From Vibrio coralliilyticus ATCC BAA-450 (GTDB lineage Bacteria; Pseudomonadota; Gammaproteobacteria; Enterobacterales; Vibrionaceae): 64,000 bases of DNA. The DNA lies in assembly GCF_000176135.1 (NCBI RefSeq), contig NZ_ACZN01000011.1:43771-107770 (forward strand). Direction: 5' to 3'. Positions 1 to 8,304 of this stretch are shown here, piece after piece; within the stretch, counting starts at the first letter, position 1, and each line of letters starts with the position of its first letter. The notes under the pieces are model-generated. The model did not search any database. It was not told the DNA's origin and worked only from the letters and a program-made list of their open reading frames with translations. A program made the position numbers and the translations under genes.

Positions 1-168
1 GGTTTTTGCTAAACTTCTCTGATTCGTCAGTCGGTTAAGAGAACTCGATTTGCCCGCGTTGGAGCGTCCTGCGAACGCAACTTCGATACCTTCATCTTCA
101 GGCATGTGACGAATATCAGGTGCACTGGTGATGAAATGGGTGTTTTGATAATGAATTTTTACGCTCAC
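1..168 (-). CDS. engB: EngB/YihA ribosome-biogenesis GTPase (N-terminal part, cut by window edge)
   Basis: Only the first 56 codons are present; the gene runs off the left edge. The translation begins [16 protein letters not shown] and carries the P-loop GRSNAGKSS, the G1 motif of the EngB/YsxC GTPases needed for assembly of the large ribosomal subunit. I chose the GTG at 166-168 because a GGAG Shine-Dalgarno sits six bases upstream. An in-frame ATG at 178-180 would add four residues (MELT). It is divergent from the cytochrome c4 gene, an arrangement common in vibrios. Confidence 0.85.
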   Translation of the reverse strand, partial: MSVKIHYQNTHFITSAPDIRHMPEDEGIEVAFAGRSNAGKSSSLNRLTNQRSLAKT

Positions 169-316
169 TGTTAACTCCATCTCGACTTTGTGTAGTCGAT
201 TGATTACTTTTTTGTGAAATTGTGTAAAATAACCGTGCTCGGCATAAGGTCGCCTATTGTACCATGAGTGGCAACTCTGAGTGGTACTGGAAGCTTGATA
301 ATTATAATGGAATGTC

Positions 317-934
317 ATGAAGAAATTAGCGCTAATCTTGAGTCTTTTAGCCAGCTGCTCTGTATGGGCCCAAGGCAGTATTGAAGCTGGTAAAGCAAAA
401 TCCCAAACTTGTGTTGCCTGCCACGGTGCTGATGGCAACAGTCAACTCGCAATGTACCCTAAGCTAGCAGGTCAGCATGCTAAATATATTGAGAAGCAGC
501 TGAAAGACCTCAAGCTGGGTATGACCAGTGGTGGTAAGCAGGGTCGTGTTGATCCAGTAATGGGCGGTATGGCAATGCCACTGTCTGAGCAGGATATGAA
601 AGATCTTGCAGCTTACTATGCATCACTACCAATTTCGCACAACACTACGCCTGAAAATGTAGTGGAACAAGGCAAAACTCTTTATACGGCGGGTGATGCT
701 TCACGTGGTCTGACAGCATGTATTGCTTGTCATGGTCCTCGTGGTAACGGCACTGAGCTTTCAGGTTTCCCTAAAATTTCTGGTCAGCACGCTGACTACA
801 TTAAAGCTCAGCTAGTTAAATTCCGCGATGGCTCTCGTGCTAACGACATGAACGGCATGATGCAAGATATCGCAAAGAAACTGACAGACGAAGACATCGA
901 TACTTTGTCTAAATATGTTGGCGGCCTACACTAA
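317..934 (+). CDS. Cytochrome c4, periplasmic dihaem electron carrier
   Basis: The 205-residue protein starts with a Sec signal peptide (about residues 1-19, ending SVWAQG). It has two class I cytochrome c domains, each with a haem-binding CXXCH: CVACH at residues 32-36 and CIACH at 135-139. Methionine-rich stretches after each haem (GGMAMPL, NGMMQ) supply the likely axial Met ligands. Two-domain architecture and length fit cytochrome c4, which passes electrons from the bc1 complex to terminal oxidases, notably cbb3. It is a single gene, divergent from engB and closed by a strong hairpin. Family assignment is secure; the precise oxidase partner is inferred. Confidence 0.93.
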   Translation: MKKLALILSLLASCSVWAQGSIEAGKAKSQTCVACHGADGNSQLAMYPKLAGQHAKYIEKQLKDLKLGMTSGGKQGRVDPVMGGMAMPLSEQDMKDLAAYYASLPISHNTTPENVVEQGKTLYTAGDASRGLTACIACHGPRGNGTELSGFPKISGQHADYIKAQLVKFRDGSRANDMNGMMQDIAKKLTDEDIDTLSKYVGGLH

Positions 935-972
935 GCCCTATTAAATACTGCCCGAGCAATGTTGTATTGAAT

Positions 973-999
973 GAGCCCAGACGAAAGTCTGGGCTTTTT
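973..999 (+). terminator. Rho-independent terminator of cytochrome c4
   Basis: The stem AGCCCAGAC / GTCTGGGCT with a GAAA tetraloop is followed by a run of T, 39 bases after the stop codon. Confidence 0.9.
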
Positions 1000-1057
1000 C
1001 GTATGACACAGGTCACATCACCTTTTTGCTTGTGTGGCTCCATCTTTCCCGAGCTTT

Positions 1058-1075
1058 TGTAAGAGATCGGCTATC
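1058..1075. promoter_or_regulatory. Probable VarA/UvrY (GacA-type) activator site upstream of the first CsrB-like RNA
   Basis: TGTAAGAGATCGGCTATC keeps the left two thirds of the UvrY/GacA palindrome (consensus close to TGTGAGAGATCTCTTACA). It lies about 150 bp before the RNA's probable start, similar to the distal UvrY site of E. coli csrB. The same TGTAAGAGATC core recurs upstream of the second CsrB-like RNA at 47398-47415, which strengthens the call. Binding is inferred. Confidence 0.6.
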
Positions 1076-1211
1076 TTCGCTTGTGCTCATTTCTTTGTGT
1101 TTTTTGTAACTATTTGAAAAGTAATAAAAGAAGTTTGGTGGGTAAAAAAAAGCCGATTTTTTTCTTCAGGTGGATTGTTCAAAATTGGTCAATCGTTAAA
1201 GTGTACTCATC

Positions 1212-1549
1212 GGCAGGGCGCTGATACGGAATTTAGACCATGATGGTCTCCAAGGATGCAGGCGATGGATGCTTGGAGGTCTCAAAGGAATTTAGGTAAG
1301 CAGGAAGCTTACTGGATAGGGATGGTCGACTCGTCTAATGGTTTAGACAGCGAAAAGGATCAGGCTAAGGACTAGCCCAGATACTGGATGTAAACGGAAA
1401 GCCAAAATTCACCAGGACGGTGAAAAACAACACCTTTTGCAGGGAAAGCGCCAAAAACAAATGGAAATTTGATGCACGATAATCCGTGCAACACAGTTTC
1501 GCCGAAAGGCATTTTTAGAAAGCGATAGAATTATCTATCGCTTTTTTTA
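1212..1549 (+). ncRNA. CsrB-family sRNA, CsrA-sequestering (copy 1)
   Basis: The roughly 340-nt stretch has no plausible ORF but contains about 15 GGA motifs, many as AGGA or in predicted loops (for example CAAGGATG, GATGGATG, CTGGATAGGGATGG). It ends in a strong rho-independent terminator (1518-1549). This is the signature of CsrB/CsrC RNAs, which bind many CsrA dimers through GGA loops and relieve CsrA repression of translation. The 5' end is approximate: GCTGATACGGAA here aligns with GCTGACACGGAA near the start of the second copy at 47.2 kb. No strong sigma-70 promoter is visible, which fits an activator-dependent promoter. Vibrios typically carry several Csr RNAs, and I cannot say which numbered paralogue this is. 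Confidence 0.88.
1518..1549 (+). terminator. Terminator of the CsrB-like RNA
   Basis: An 11-bp stem AAAGCGATAGA / TCTATCGCTTT with loop ATTA is followed by seven T. Confidence 0.92.
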
Positions 1550-1721
1550 TATCTGAAATCCACCGACCTCCATCTTCTGCCAGCACGGTTCCTTTATTCC
1601 ATCGATAAGATTATTGGTCGGAGAGGGAATATTTCACTGAATCGATGATTATTTGCACAATAGTGCTCCACTCTCTTGCCACTTTCTGGTATGTTTCGCA
1701 TCCCTGTTTGAGGATGTCATC

Positions 1722-2360
1722 ATGCACCACTGTCCACTTTGCCATAACCCGGAATCACTGCATTACTTCGAAGATAAGCGTCGCGAGTATCTTCAATGTG
1801 CGCAATGTGAGCTGGTGTTTGTTAATCCAGAGCAAAGATTGGATGCAAAGGCTGAAAAAGCCCACTACGATCTGCATGAGAACGATCCAAATGATGCTGG
1901 CTATCGTACCTTTTTATCGCGGGTTGCAGACCCCATATTGGAACGTATTGAGCCAGGCTCAACAGGAATAGATTTTGGTTGTGGCCCCGGGCCAACACTC
2001 TCTTTGATGTTGCAGGAGCAGGGACACAACATGTCGTTGTACGACCTCTATTATCACCCTAATACTGAGGTGCTAGATTGTACGTATGACTTTATGACTG
2101 CCACTGAGGTGATCGAGCACTTGTATCATCCGGATCAGATATGGCAGCAATGGTTGAATTTAGTTAAGCCAGGTGGCTGGATTGGTCTGATGACCAAGAT
2201 GGTCATTGATGTCGAAGCGTTTGCCAAATGGCACTATAAAAATGACCCAACGCATGTGGTCTTTTTTAGCCGCAATACGTTTAGGTACTTGGCAGAGCGG
2301 GATCAGCTCAAGCTTGAATTTATTGGTAATGATGTAATTTTACTGAGGAAAGCCCAGTAA
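1722..2360 (+). CDS. Class I SAM-dependent methyltransferase with N-terminal zinc-ribbon-like motif
   Basis: The 212-residue protein begins with two CXXC pairs (C4-C7 and C26-C29), probably a small zinc ribbon. A Methyltransf-type Rossmann domain follows, whose SAM motif reads IDFGCGPGP. Later motifs (TATEVIEHLYHP, VKPGGWIGLMT) fit class I methyltransferases. I chose the ATG at 1722 because GAGG lies eight bases upstream; an in-frame ATG at 1653 would add 23 unlike residues. The stop overlaps the start of yihI by one base, so the two are co-transcribed. The substrate is unknown. Confidence 0.8.
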   Translation: MHHCPLCHNPESLHYFEDKRREYLQCAQCELVFVNPEQRLDAKAEKAHYDLHENDPNDAGYRTFLSRVADPILERIEPGSTGIDFGCGPGPTLSLMLQEQGHNMSLYDLYYHPNTEVLDCTYDFMTATEVIEHLYHPDQIWQQWLNLVKPGGWIGLMTKMVIDVEAFAKWHYKNDPTHVVFFSRNTFRYLAERDQLKLEFIGNDVILLRKAQ

Positions 2361-2917
2361 TGAGCCGTAGTAAGAAAGTAAGATCGGGCGGTAATGGCGA
2401 CGTTATCGTCGTTCGTAATCGCACAGAATCAGACGTTGAAGGGCGTCTGCGCAAGAAAGAGAAAAAACGCAAAGGTCTAAAGACGGGCGGTCGTAACTCT
2501 GAAGCGAAGCAAAATAAACAGCAGACAGCGGGACAAAAGCGCGACCCACGTTTAGGAAGCAAGAAGAAAATTCCTCTTGTGGTTGAAGCGGTGAAGAAGC
2601 CAACCAAAGCAGAACGTCGAGTCAACGCAGAACAAGAGCTAGAGATGCTGGAAAATGATGCTCAGCTGAATGTCTTGCTTGATCGCCTTGATAATGGTGA
2701 AAGCCTAGGCGCAGGTCTACAGAAATACGTCGATGAGAAATTAGCGCGTATTGAAATTCTGATGAAGCAACTTGGCCTCTATGAAGAGGAAGAAGAGCCA
2801 GAAGTCGTTGAAGAGCCAAGCGCTCCTGTGGCGAAAAAGGTGAGTAAGAAAGCCTCATCAGAAGATGAACTGCTGTCGCAGTTTGAAGATCTGGATTTGG
2901 ACCAGTTTAAAGGGTAA
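2360..2917 (+). CDS. yihI: YihI, activator of the ribosome-assembly GTPase Der
   Basis: The 185-residue protein is highly charged. Its lysine/arginine-rich N-terminal half (MSRSKKVRSGG..., KKEKKRKGLKTGGR) and acidic C-terminal half (LYEEEEEPEVVEEP...) are typical of YihI, which stimulates GTP hydrolysis by Der/EngA and so tunes late 50S assembly. The ATG overlaps the stop of the methyltransferase gene (TAATG), and the DUF2489 gene follows after eight bases, so the three form an operon. Family identity is by recognition of the sequence pattern. Confidence 0.88.
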   Translation: MSRSKKVRSGGNGDVIVVRNRTESDVEGRLRKKEKKRKGLKTGGRNSEAKQNKQQTAGQKRDPRLGSKKKIPLVVEAVKKPTKAERRVNAEQELEMLENDAQLNVLLDRLDNGESLGAGLQKYVDEKLARIEILMKQLGLYEEEEEPEVVEEPSAPVAKKVSKKASSEDELLSQFEDLDLDQFKG

Positions 2918-2925
2918 AGCGATTC

Positions 2926-3414
2926 ATGAACGTAACCTTGTTAGCCATTGCTGGTGGAGTCATTGTTCTCGGCTTAGCGTCCTATGCAGGTTACCTTCTG
3001 CTCCAGTTGAAGAAGCAAAAGGAATTGCAGGAACAGCATAAGAAGCTTGCCATCGAAAAGCGTAACGCCAACATCTTTGAAAACGTCCATATATTGTGTA
3101 TGGCCGGTATTCAGGGCCAGTGTGATTTATCGGAAATCAGTATTCGTGTCTACAACATCATGGACTACGTTCAGGGTGAAGACCGTGTTGATTTTGATAA
3201 GGAATTCCCGGCGACCGCCGAGCTTTTCCACATTGTAAAAGATATGCCTCGCGGTGAAGATCGCCAACAAATGGCGAAGAAAGAGCGCATGAAGCAAAAT
3301 CTGGAACGCCACAAAGCCGAGTCGCGCCTTCAGGATGCGATTGTCGAAGAGCTCAAACTGCTGCAGAAAAAAGTTCAACCTTTAAACAACCAGATCAACA
3401 TTCAGATGATCTAG
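2926..3414 (+). CDS. DUF2489-type membrane-anchored protein, function unknown
   Basis: A 162-residue protein with one N-terminal membrane segment (about residues 3-26, LLAIAGGVIVLGLASYAGYL). A charged coiled-coil-prone region follows, then a soluble domain containing HILCMAGIQGQCDLSEISIRVY. It matches my memory of DUF2489 proteins, which sit next to yihI in vibrios and related genera. No catalytic motif is visible. Its place at the end of the methyltransferase-yihI operon hints at a link with ribosome assembly or haem metabolism (hemN is next), but this is only context. Confidence 0.7.
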   Translation: MNVTLLAIAGGVIVLGLASYAGYLLLQLKKQKELQEQHKKLAIEKRNANIFENVHILCMAGIQGQCDLSEISIRVYNIMDYVQGEDRVDFDKEFPATAELFHIVKDMPRGEDRQQMAKKERMKQNLERHKAESRLQDAIVEELKLLQKKVQPLNNQINIQMI

Positions 3415-3429
3415 ATTGATACTTTAGTC

Positions 3430-3464
3430 ACTCGATCACTTACACTTATGGGGAGTGATCGAGT
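3430..3464. terminator. 11-bp inverted repeat between the DUF2489 gene and hemN, possible terminator
   Basis: ACTCGATCACT (3430-3440) and AGTGATCGAGT (3454-3464) form a perfect stem around a 13-nt loop, 16 bases after the stop codon. There is no clear T-run, so it may be a weak terminator, an mRNA-stabilising hairpin or an operator for hemN. Confidence 0.5.
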
Positions 3465-3599
3465 TATCAATTCTGACTATTGTTACTCAAAAAGCGCTAT
3501 GCCACCCGGCGACCAGCCTCAGCGTGTGGCAAAATAGCCCGCAAAAATATAACGGTTAATCACACCGGATACGCAATATAGCACTAACGGAAGAACACC

Positions 3600-4988
3600 A
3601 TGTCTCAGCAAGTCGTCGCAAGCCAACAAATAGTATGGGATCAAGCCATTCTCGATAAGTACAACTATTCTGGTCCGCGTTATACGTCTTACCCTACCGC
3701 GTTGGAATTTCACGAAGCGTTTACCATTGCCGACTACGACATGGCTTGTACGGAATACCCGGAGCGTCCGCTGTCGCTCTACATCCATATTCCGTTCTGC
3801 CACAAGCTTTGCTACTACTGTGGCTGTAATAAGGTCATCACCCGTCACGCACATAAAGCCGATGAGTATCTCGATGTTCTGGAGCAGGAAATCCTGACGC
3901 GAGCGTCTTTACTGCAAGGGCGCAAGGTGACTCAGTTGCATTTTGGTGGTGGTACACCCACATTTCTGACCAAAGCCCAAATCAGCCGTTTGATGAACAT
4001 TCTGCGTGCTGAATTTAGCTTTGAAGCTGAATCGGAAATCAGTATTGAAGTCGATCCGCGTGAGATTGAGCTAGATATGCTTGATCACTTGCGAGAAGAG
4101 GGTTTTAACCGTTTAAGTATTGGCGTTCAGGACTTCAATAAAGAAGTGCAGAAGCTAGTCAATCGTGAACAGGACGAAGAGTTCATTTTTGCTATGGTTG
4201 AACGTGCGAAAAAGCTTGGTTTCCGTTCGACCAATCTTGACCTGATTTACGGGCTACCGAAACAAACTCAAGCACGTTTCGCTGAAACGCTGGCTCAGGT
4301 GCTTGAGATGCAACCGGGTCGACTATCTATCTTTAACTATGCTCACATGCCGCAACTGTTTGCTGCACAGCGTAAGATTAAAGACGAAGACCTGCCGCAA
4401 GCCGAAGAAAAAATGGCGATCCTTCAGGATACGATCGCGACGCTGACCAATGCTGGTTATCAGTTTATCGGTATGGACCACTTTGCTCAGCCGGATGATG
4501 AATTGGCCGTGGCTCAGCGCAATGGCATCCTGCACCGCAATTTCCAAGGCTATACCACACAAGGTGAATGTGACTTGGTTGGCTTTGGTGTTTCCGCTAT
4601 CTCTATGATTGGCGATGCGTACGCACAGAATCAGAAAGAACTGAAAAAGTACTATGCTCAGGTTAATGAGCAGCGCCATGCATTGTGGAAAGGGGTCGCC
4701 TTAGATGGTGATGACCTTCTGCGCCGTGAAGTCATCAAGCAGCTAATCTGTAACTTCAAACTTGATAAAGTATCAGTCGAGACGGAGTTTGATGTCGAGT
4801 TTAATCACTACTTCAAAGAAGATCTCGAGCTGCTGCAAACCTTTATTGATGATGAGCTAGTGGAAGTCGACAACAAAGAGATCCGAGTGACATTGCGCGG
4901 TCGTCTACTGATTCGCAATATCTGTATGTGTTTTGATAAGTACCTCCGAGCGAAGGCGCGTCAGCAGCAATTCTCGCGAGTGATTTAA
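3600..4988 (+). CDS. hemN: Oxygen-independent coproporphyrinogen III oxidase HemN
   Basis: The 462-residue radical SAM enzyme converts coproporphyrinogen III to protoporphyrinogen IX without oxygen, a late step of haem synthesis. The [4Fe-4S] motif is C67-X3-C71-X2-C74, inside IPFCHKLCYYCGCNK with the extra HemN-type Cys at 76. The SAM-binding GGGTPT follows, and the N-terminal NYSGPRYTSYPTA segment and C-terminal HemN domain are intact. Length is as in E. coli HemN (457). It is a single gene closed by a strong hairpin. I did not find a convincing FNR site. Confidence 0.95.
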   Translation: MSQQVVASQQIVWDQAILDKYNYSGPRYTSYPTALEFHEAFTIADYDMACTEYPERPLSLYIHIPFCHKLCYYCGCNKVITRHAHKADEYLDVLEQEILTRASLLQGRKVTQLHFGGGTPTFLTKAQISRLMNILRAEFSFEAESEISIEVDPREIELDMLDHLREEGFNRLSIGVQDFNKEVQKLVNREQDEEFIFAMVERAKKLGFRSTNLDLIYGLPKQTQARFAETLAQVLEMQPGRLSIFNYAHMPQLFAAQRKIKDEDLPQAEEKMAILQDTIATLTNAGYQFIGMDHFAQPDDELAVAQRNGILHRNFQGYTTQGECDLVGFGVSAISMIGDAYAQNQKELKKYYAQVNEQRHALWKGVALDGDDLLRREVIKQLICNFKLDKVSVETEFDVEFNHYFKEDLELLQTFIDDELVEVDNKEIRVTLRGRLLIRNICMCFDKYLRAKARQQQFSRVI

Positions 4989-5003
4989 TCGCAGCCGGCC
5001 ATG

Positions 5004-5039
5004 AACAATAAAGCCACCGAGAACGGTGGCTTTATTGTT
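5004..5039. terminator. Bidirectional terminator between hemN and ilvY
   Basis: A perfect 16-bp stem (AACAATAAAGCCACCG and its complement) closes on a four-base loop between the convergent hemN and ilvY stop codons. Confidence 0.85.
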
Positions 5040-5054
5040 TCTGCGGGTAACCAG

Positions 5055-5945
5055 TTAGGGCGCGATGTAAGCGTCCTGTGCGACTTCCCATAAAGCTTTA
5101 ACCAGCGGATTATCCAGTTGCGAACGCTTGCAGCATACTCCGAGCTTAAAGGGTTTAATCGACGCTACTTTGAGCCGTTGAATCTTCTCTTTGACAGGGC
5201 TGTTGTTGATCACCACATCTGGTGCAATCCCAACACCACAACCAAGTGCAACCATACTGACAATAGCCTCATGCCCTGAAACTTGCGCATAGATGTTTGG
5301 TTTGATTCTCATCGCCTTAAACCAAGTATTGGCGCGGTCTCGCGCGGTACCTGATTCGGGCACGATGAAAGGAATGGAAGACCAGTCAGGTTTGTCCTTT
5401 TGCAGTGCTTCTGCAAAGTTGCTCACGCCGACAGGGGCGATTACTGAAAGAGGAATTTCACTAATGGTTTCAAATTTGAGCTTGGCGGGTAGTGCTTCTG
5501 GTTGAGCAGAGATTGCGACATCCACTTCATCATTAAGGACTTTGTTTATTGCTTGAGCCGGATCGCCAGTAGACAGCTTAAACTCGATAAACGGATGCTG
5601 AAGGCGAAACTCTGACAACAGCTCAGGCAGGTGGCTGTAGCTGGCAGTCACCGAGCAAAACAGGCGAATCTCACCTTTTAACTCTTCTTCGTGCCCTTGA
5701 AGCTGCGCATTGAAGTTCTGCCATTCTCCAAGAATCTTTAAAGCCACTGGCAAAAGTTTTTTTGCCGCTGGGGTCAGCTCAACGCTGCGGTTATCCCGTA
5801 CGAACAACTCTTGCCCGGTTTCTGCTTCCAACTTTTGTACCTGACGGCTGAGTGCAGAAGGGCTGATGTGCATGGCAGAAGCTGTTTTTGCGAAGCTTTT
5901 GCTATCACACAGGTGAATGAACAATTGCAGACTTTTAATGTTCAT
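5055..5945 (-). CDS. ilvY: IlvY, LysR-type activator of ilvC
   Basis: The 296-residue LysR-family regulator has an N-terminal winged helix-turn-helix (MNIKSLQLFIHLCDSKSF, HISPSALSRQVQKLE) and a C-terminal periplasmic-binding-like effector domain. IlvY senses acetolactate/acetohydroxybutyrate and activates ilvC, which lies divergently next door. I start it at the ATG 5943-5945, which matches E. coli IlvY and has an AAGGAAG ribosome site upstream. An upstream in-frame ATG would add 11 residues and run over the operator. Confidence 0.93.
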   Translation of the reverse strand: MNIKSLQLFIHLCDSKSFAKTASAMHISPSALSRQVQKLEAETGQELFVRDNRSVELTPAAKKLLPVALKILGEWQNFNAQLQGHEEELKGEIRLFCSVTASYSHLPELLSEFRLQHPFIEFKLSTGDPAQAINKVLNDEVDVAISAQPEALPAKLKFETISEIPLSVIAPVGVSNFAEALQKDKPDWSSIPFIVPESGTARDRANTWFKAMRIKPNIYAQVSGHEAIVSMVALGCGVGIAPDVVINNSPVKEKIQRLKVASIKPFKLGVCCKRSQLDNPLVKALWEVAQDAYIAP

Positions 5946-5963
5946 GAAATAAGTGCTTCCTTG

Positions 5964-5978
5964 TTGCATTTTTTGCAA
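5964..5978. promoter_or_regulatory. Putative IlvY operator in the ilvY-ilvC intergenic region
   Basis: TTGCA-N5-TGCAA is a perfect 15-bp LysR-type (T-N11-A) box. It lies 18 bp upstream of the ilvY start, where E. coli IlvY binds TTGCAA-type repeats. It probably mediates autorepression and ilvC activation. Confidence 0.6.
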
Positions 5979-6090
5979 TAACTAATTGTGAATATATCAC
6001 TTTAAGCAACCCGATGTCTGATTTAGTATCGAGGCATTCGGTAATGAAACACCGACCCAAACGGATAAATTCTCAAAGGAGAGCCCTAAC

Positions 6091-7575
6091 ATGGCTAACT
6101 ATTTCAATACATTAAACCTACGTGAGCAGCTAGATCAGCTTGGCCGTTGTCGCTTTATGGACCGCAGTGAATTCGCTACAGAAGCGGATTACCTAAAAGG
6201 TAAGAAAGTGGTTATCGTTGGTTGTGGTGCACAAGGTCTTAACCAAGGTCTGAACATGCGTGATTCAGGTCTTGATGTGGCGTACGCACTGCGTCAGGCA
6301 GCGATTGATGAGCAGCGTCAGTCGTTCAAAAACGCAAAAGAAAATGGTTTTGAAGTAGGTAGCTACGAGACGCTTATTCCTCAAGCAGACCTAGTGGTTA
6401 ACCTAACGCCAGACAAGCAGCACACGAACGTGGTTGAGACGGTAATGCCTCTAATGAAAGAAGGCGCAGCACTAGGTTACTCACACGGCTTCAACATTGT
6501 TGAAGAAGGTATGCAGATTCGTAAAGACCTAACAGTCGTGATGGTTGCACCTAAGTGTCCAGGTACAGAAGTACGTGAAGAGTACAAGCGTGGCTTCGGT
6601 GTTCCTACACTAATCGCGGTTCACCCAGAGAACGATCCAAAAGGTGAAGGTTGGGATATCGCGAAAGCTTGGGCTGCTGGTACTGGTGGTCACCGCGCGG
6701 GTTGTCTAGAGTCTTCATTCGTTGCTGAAGTGAAATCTGACCTAGTGGGTGAGCAAACTATCCTATGTGGCATGCTACAAGCAGGTTCAATCGTTTCTTA
6801 CGAGAAGATGGTTGCCGAAGGTATTGACCCAAGCTACGCAGGTAAACTGATTCAGTACGGTTGGGAAACCATCACGGAAGCACTGAAGTTTGGTGGCATC
6901 ACACACATGATGGATCGCCTATCAAACCCGGCGAAAATCAAAGCGTTCGAGCTTTCTGAAGAGCTGAAAGAGCTGATGCGTCCACTGTACAACAAGCACA
7001 TGGATGACGTAATCACAGGCCACTTCTCTAGCACCATGATGGCTGACTGGGCAAACGACGATGCGAACCTACTAGGCTGGCGTGCAGAGACAGGTGAAAC
7101 AGCATTTGAAAACTACCCAGCAGGTGATGTTGAGATCTCAGAGCAAGAGTACTTCGACAACGGTATCCTAATGGTTGCAATGGTTCGCGCAGGTGTTGAG
7201 CTAGCATTTGAAGCAATGACGGCATCAGGCATCATTGATGAGTCTGCGTACTACGAGTCACTACACGAGCTACCACTAATCGCAAACACAGTAGCACGTA
7301 AGCGTCTGTACGAAATGAACGTTGTTATCTCTGATACAGCTGAATACGGTAACTACCTATTCGCTAACGTAGCAACTCCGCTACTGCGTGAGAAGTTCAT
7401 GCCTTCAATTGGTACTGACGTTATCGGTAAAGGCCTAGGTGAAGAATCTAACCAAGTTGACAACGCGACGCTAATCGCTGTGAACGAAACTATCCGTAAC
7501 CACCCAGTAGAGTACATTGGTGAAGAGCTACGTGGCTACATGACAGATATGAAGCGTATCGCAGTAGGCGGCTAA
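6091..7575 (+). CDS. ilvC: Ketol-acid reductoisomerase IlvC (class II, long form)
   Basis: The 494-residue enzyme uses NADPH and Mg2+ to isomerise and reduce acetolactate or acetohydroxybutyrate, the second common step of valine and isoleucine synthesis. The Rossmann motif [16 protein letters not shown], the [14 protein letters not shown] segment and the doubled C-terminal knotted domain give the class II length typical of enterobacteria and vibrios. A strong ribosome site (AAAGGAGAG) precedes the ATG. Codon use looks strongly biased (many CTA, GCA and GTA codons), as in highly expressed vibrio genes. It is divergent from its regulator ilvY. Confidence 0.97.
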   Translation: MANYFNTLNLREQLDQLGRCRFMDRSEFATEADYLKGKKVVIVGCGAQGLNQGLNMRDSGLDVAYALRQAAIDEQRQSFKNAKENGFEVGSYETLIPQADLVVNLTPDKQHTNVVETVMPLMKEGAALGYSHGFNIVEEGMQIRKDLTVVMVAPKCPGTEVREEYKRGFGVPTLIAVHPENDPKGEGWDIAKAWAAGTGGHRAGCLESSFVAEVKSDLVGEQTILCGMLQAGSIVSYEKMVAEGIDPSYAGKLIQYGWETITEALKFGGITHMMDRLSNPAKIKAFELSEELKELMRPLYNKHMDDVITGHFSSTMMADWANDDANLLGWRAETGETAFENYPAGDVEISEQEYFDNGILMVAMVRAGVELAFEAMTASGIIDESAYYESLHELPLIANTVARKRLYEMNVVISDTAEYGNYLFANVATPLLREKFMPSIGTDVIGKGLGEESNQVDNATLIAVNETIRNHPVEYIGEELRGYMTDMKRIAVGG

Positions 7576-7676
7576 TTACTTGTCTTAAGGTTCCATTTTG
7601 GTGTCGAAGGTGCTCATTTTGCTATCGTAAATTTTGCGCCTTCTCCTAAAAATGAAGCCCTAATTTCACGTAATTC

Positions 7677-7699
7677 ACTAATCTATATAATAGATTAGT
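7677..7699. promoter_or_regulatory. Perfect inverted repeat containing a consensus -10 box (TATAAT)
   Basis: ACTAATCTAT-N3-ATAGATTAGT is a perfect 10-bp inverted repeat. The sequence TATAAT occupies 7686-7691 at its centre, so a regulator bound here would cover the -10 element of a promoter firing rightward from about 7698. No good -35 box is visible. Confidence 0.45.
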
Positions 7700-7789
7700 A
7701 AAAACTCCAGACAGACTGGAGTAATAAATACAAAAGAAAGCACAACATCTAAATGAAAAGGCTTGGTCGCCGTTGACCAAGCCTTTTTT
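7698..7789 (+). ncRNA. Candidate small RNA downstream of ilvC
   Basis: A 92-nt region would be made from the TATAAT at 7686-7691. It begins with a hairpin (ACTCCAG ACAGA CTGGAGT, 7703-7721), has a 30-nt A-rich single-stranded middle, and ends with a strong terminator. No ORF fits. The layout is that of a trans-acting sRNA, but the same terminator could simply end the ilvC mRNA and the region could be its 3' UTR, possibly releasing an sRNA. I do not recognise a known family. Confidence 0.4.
7756..7789 (+). terminator. Terminator of ilvC and/or the candidate sRNA
   Basis: The stem AAAGGCTTGGTC / GACCAAGCCTTT has a six-base loop and runs into TTTTTT. Confidence 0.92.
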
Positions 7790-7848
7790 GTGTTTGGGAA
7801 TAGCCGAAGGTATAGCTTAGCGTCTGCTGTGGTTATTGAGCCAGCAAA

Positions 7849-7879
7849 AGAAAAGGGCTGACGCAGTGCGCCAACCCTT
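7849..7879 (-). terminator. Terminator of ubiK
   Basis: On the minus strand AAGGGTTGGCGC pairs with GCGTCAGCCCTT (two G-U pairs) and is followed by TTTTCTTTT. Confidence 0.75.
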
Positions 7880-7904
7880 GAATCTTATCGCTTGTATAAA
7901 GCGT

Positions 7905-8156
7905 TTATTTGTCTGCCAGCTTCTCTTCCAGCTCAGCCAGCTTCTGCTCCATTTCGGTCAGCTTTTGGCGAGTACGTAGCAGTACTTGAGTCTGCACATC
8001 AAACTCTTCACGGCTAACGACATCCAGCTTATTCAGCTGGCCTTGGATGACTTGGCGAACTTTCTGATCAACGTCTGCGCCAAGCTCTTTAACTGGTGCT
8101 GGCATTGAATCATGTATCTGTTTAGCAATTTGCTCTAGTTTCTTTGGGTCAAACAT
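7905..8156 (-). CDS. ubiK: UbiK (YqiC family), ubiquinone biosynthesis accessory factor
   Basis: The 83-residue protein starts [19 protein letters not shown]. It ends in a heptad-rich coiled coil ([21 protein letters not shown]...), closely matching E. coli YqiC/UbiK. UbiK trimerises through this coiled coil, binds lipid and helps UbiJ and the Ubi metabolon in aerobic ubiquinone synthesis. It is monocistronic with its own terminator, downstream of the vexRAB operon. Confidence 0.92.
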   Translation of the reverse strand: MFDPKKLEQIAKQIHDSMPAPVKELGADVDQKVRQVIQGQLNKLDVVSREEFDVQTQVLLRTRQKLTEMEQKLAELEEKLADK

Positions 8157-8264
8157 GTGACGAAAACTCCTGTCTCTATTGTTTGTATTCTATGTAATTG
8201 GTACCGGAAAGTCGCTACTTCGATAGTAAAAATTCGAAGTGGCTAGTGGCAGATCGTAACCAAT

Positions 8265-8290
8265 AAAAAAGGCCACCGAAGTGGCCTTTT
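8265..8290 (-). terminator. Terminator of the vexRAB operon
   Basis: On the minus strand AAAGGCCAC TTCG GTGGCC is a UUCG-capped hairpin followed by TTTTTT, just after the vexB stop codon. Confidence 0.92.
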
Positions 8291-8304
8291 GGCAAACGTT
8301 GAGT

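Noticed and set aside
3465..3599. FNR box upstream of hemN
   Set aside because: The best candidate (TTGTT-N4-AAAAA) matches the FNR consensus too weakly.
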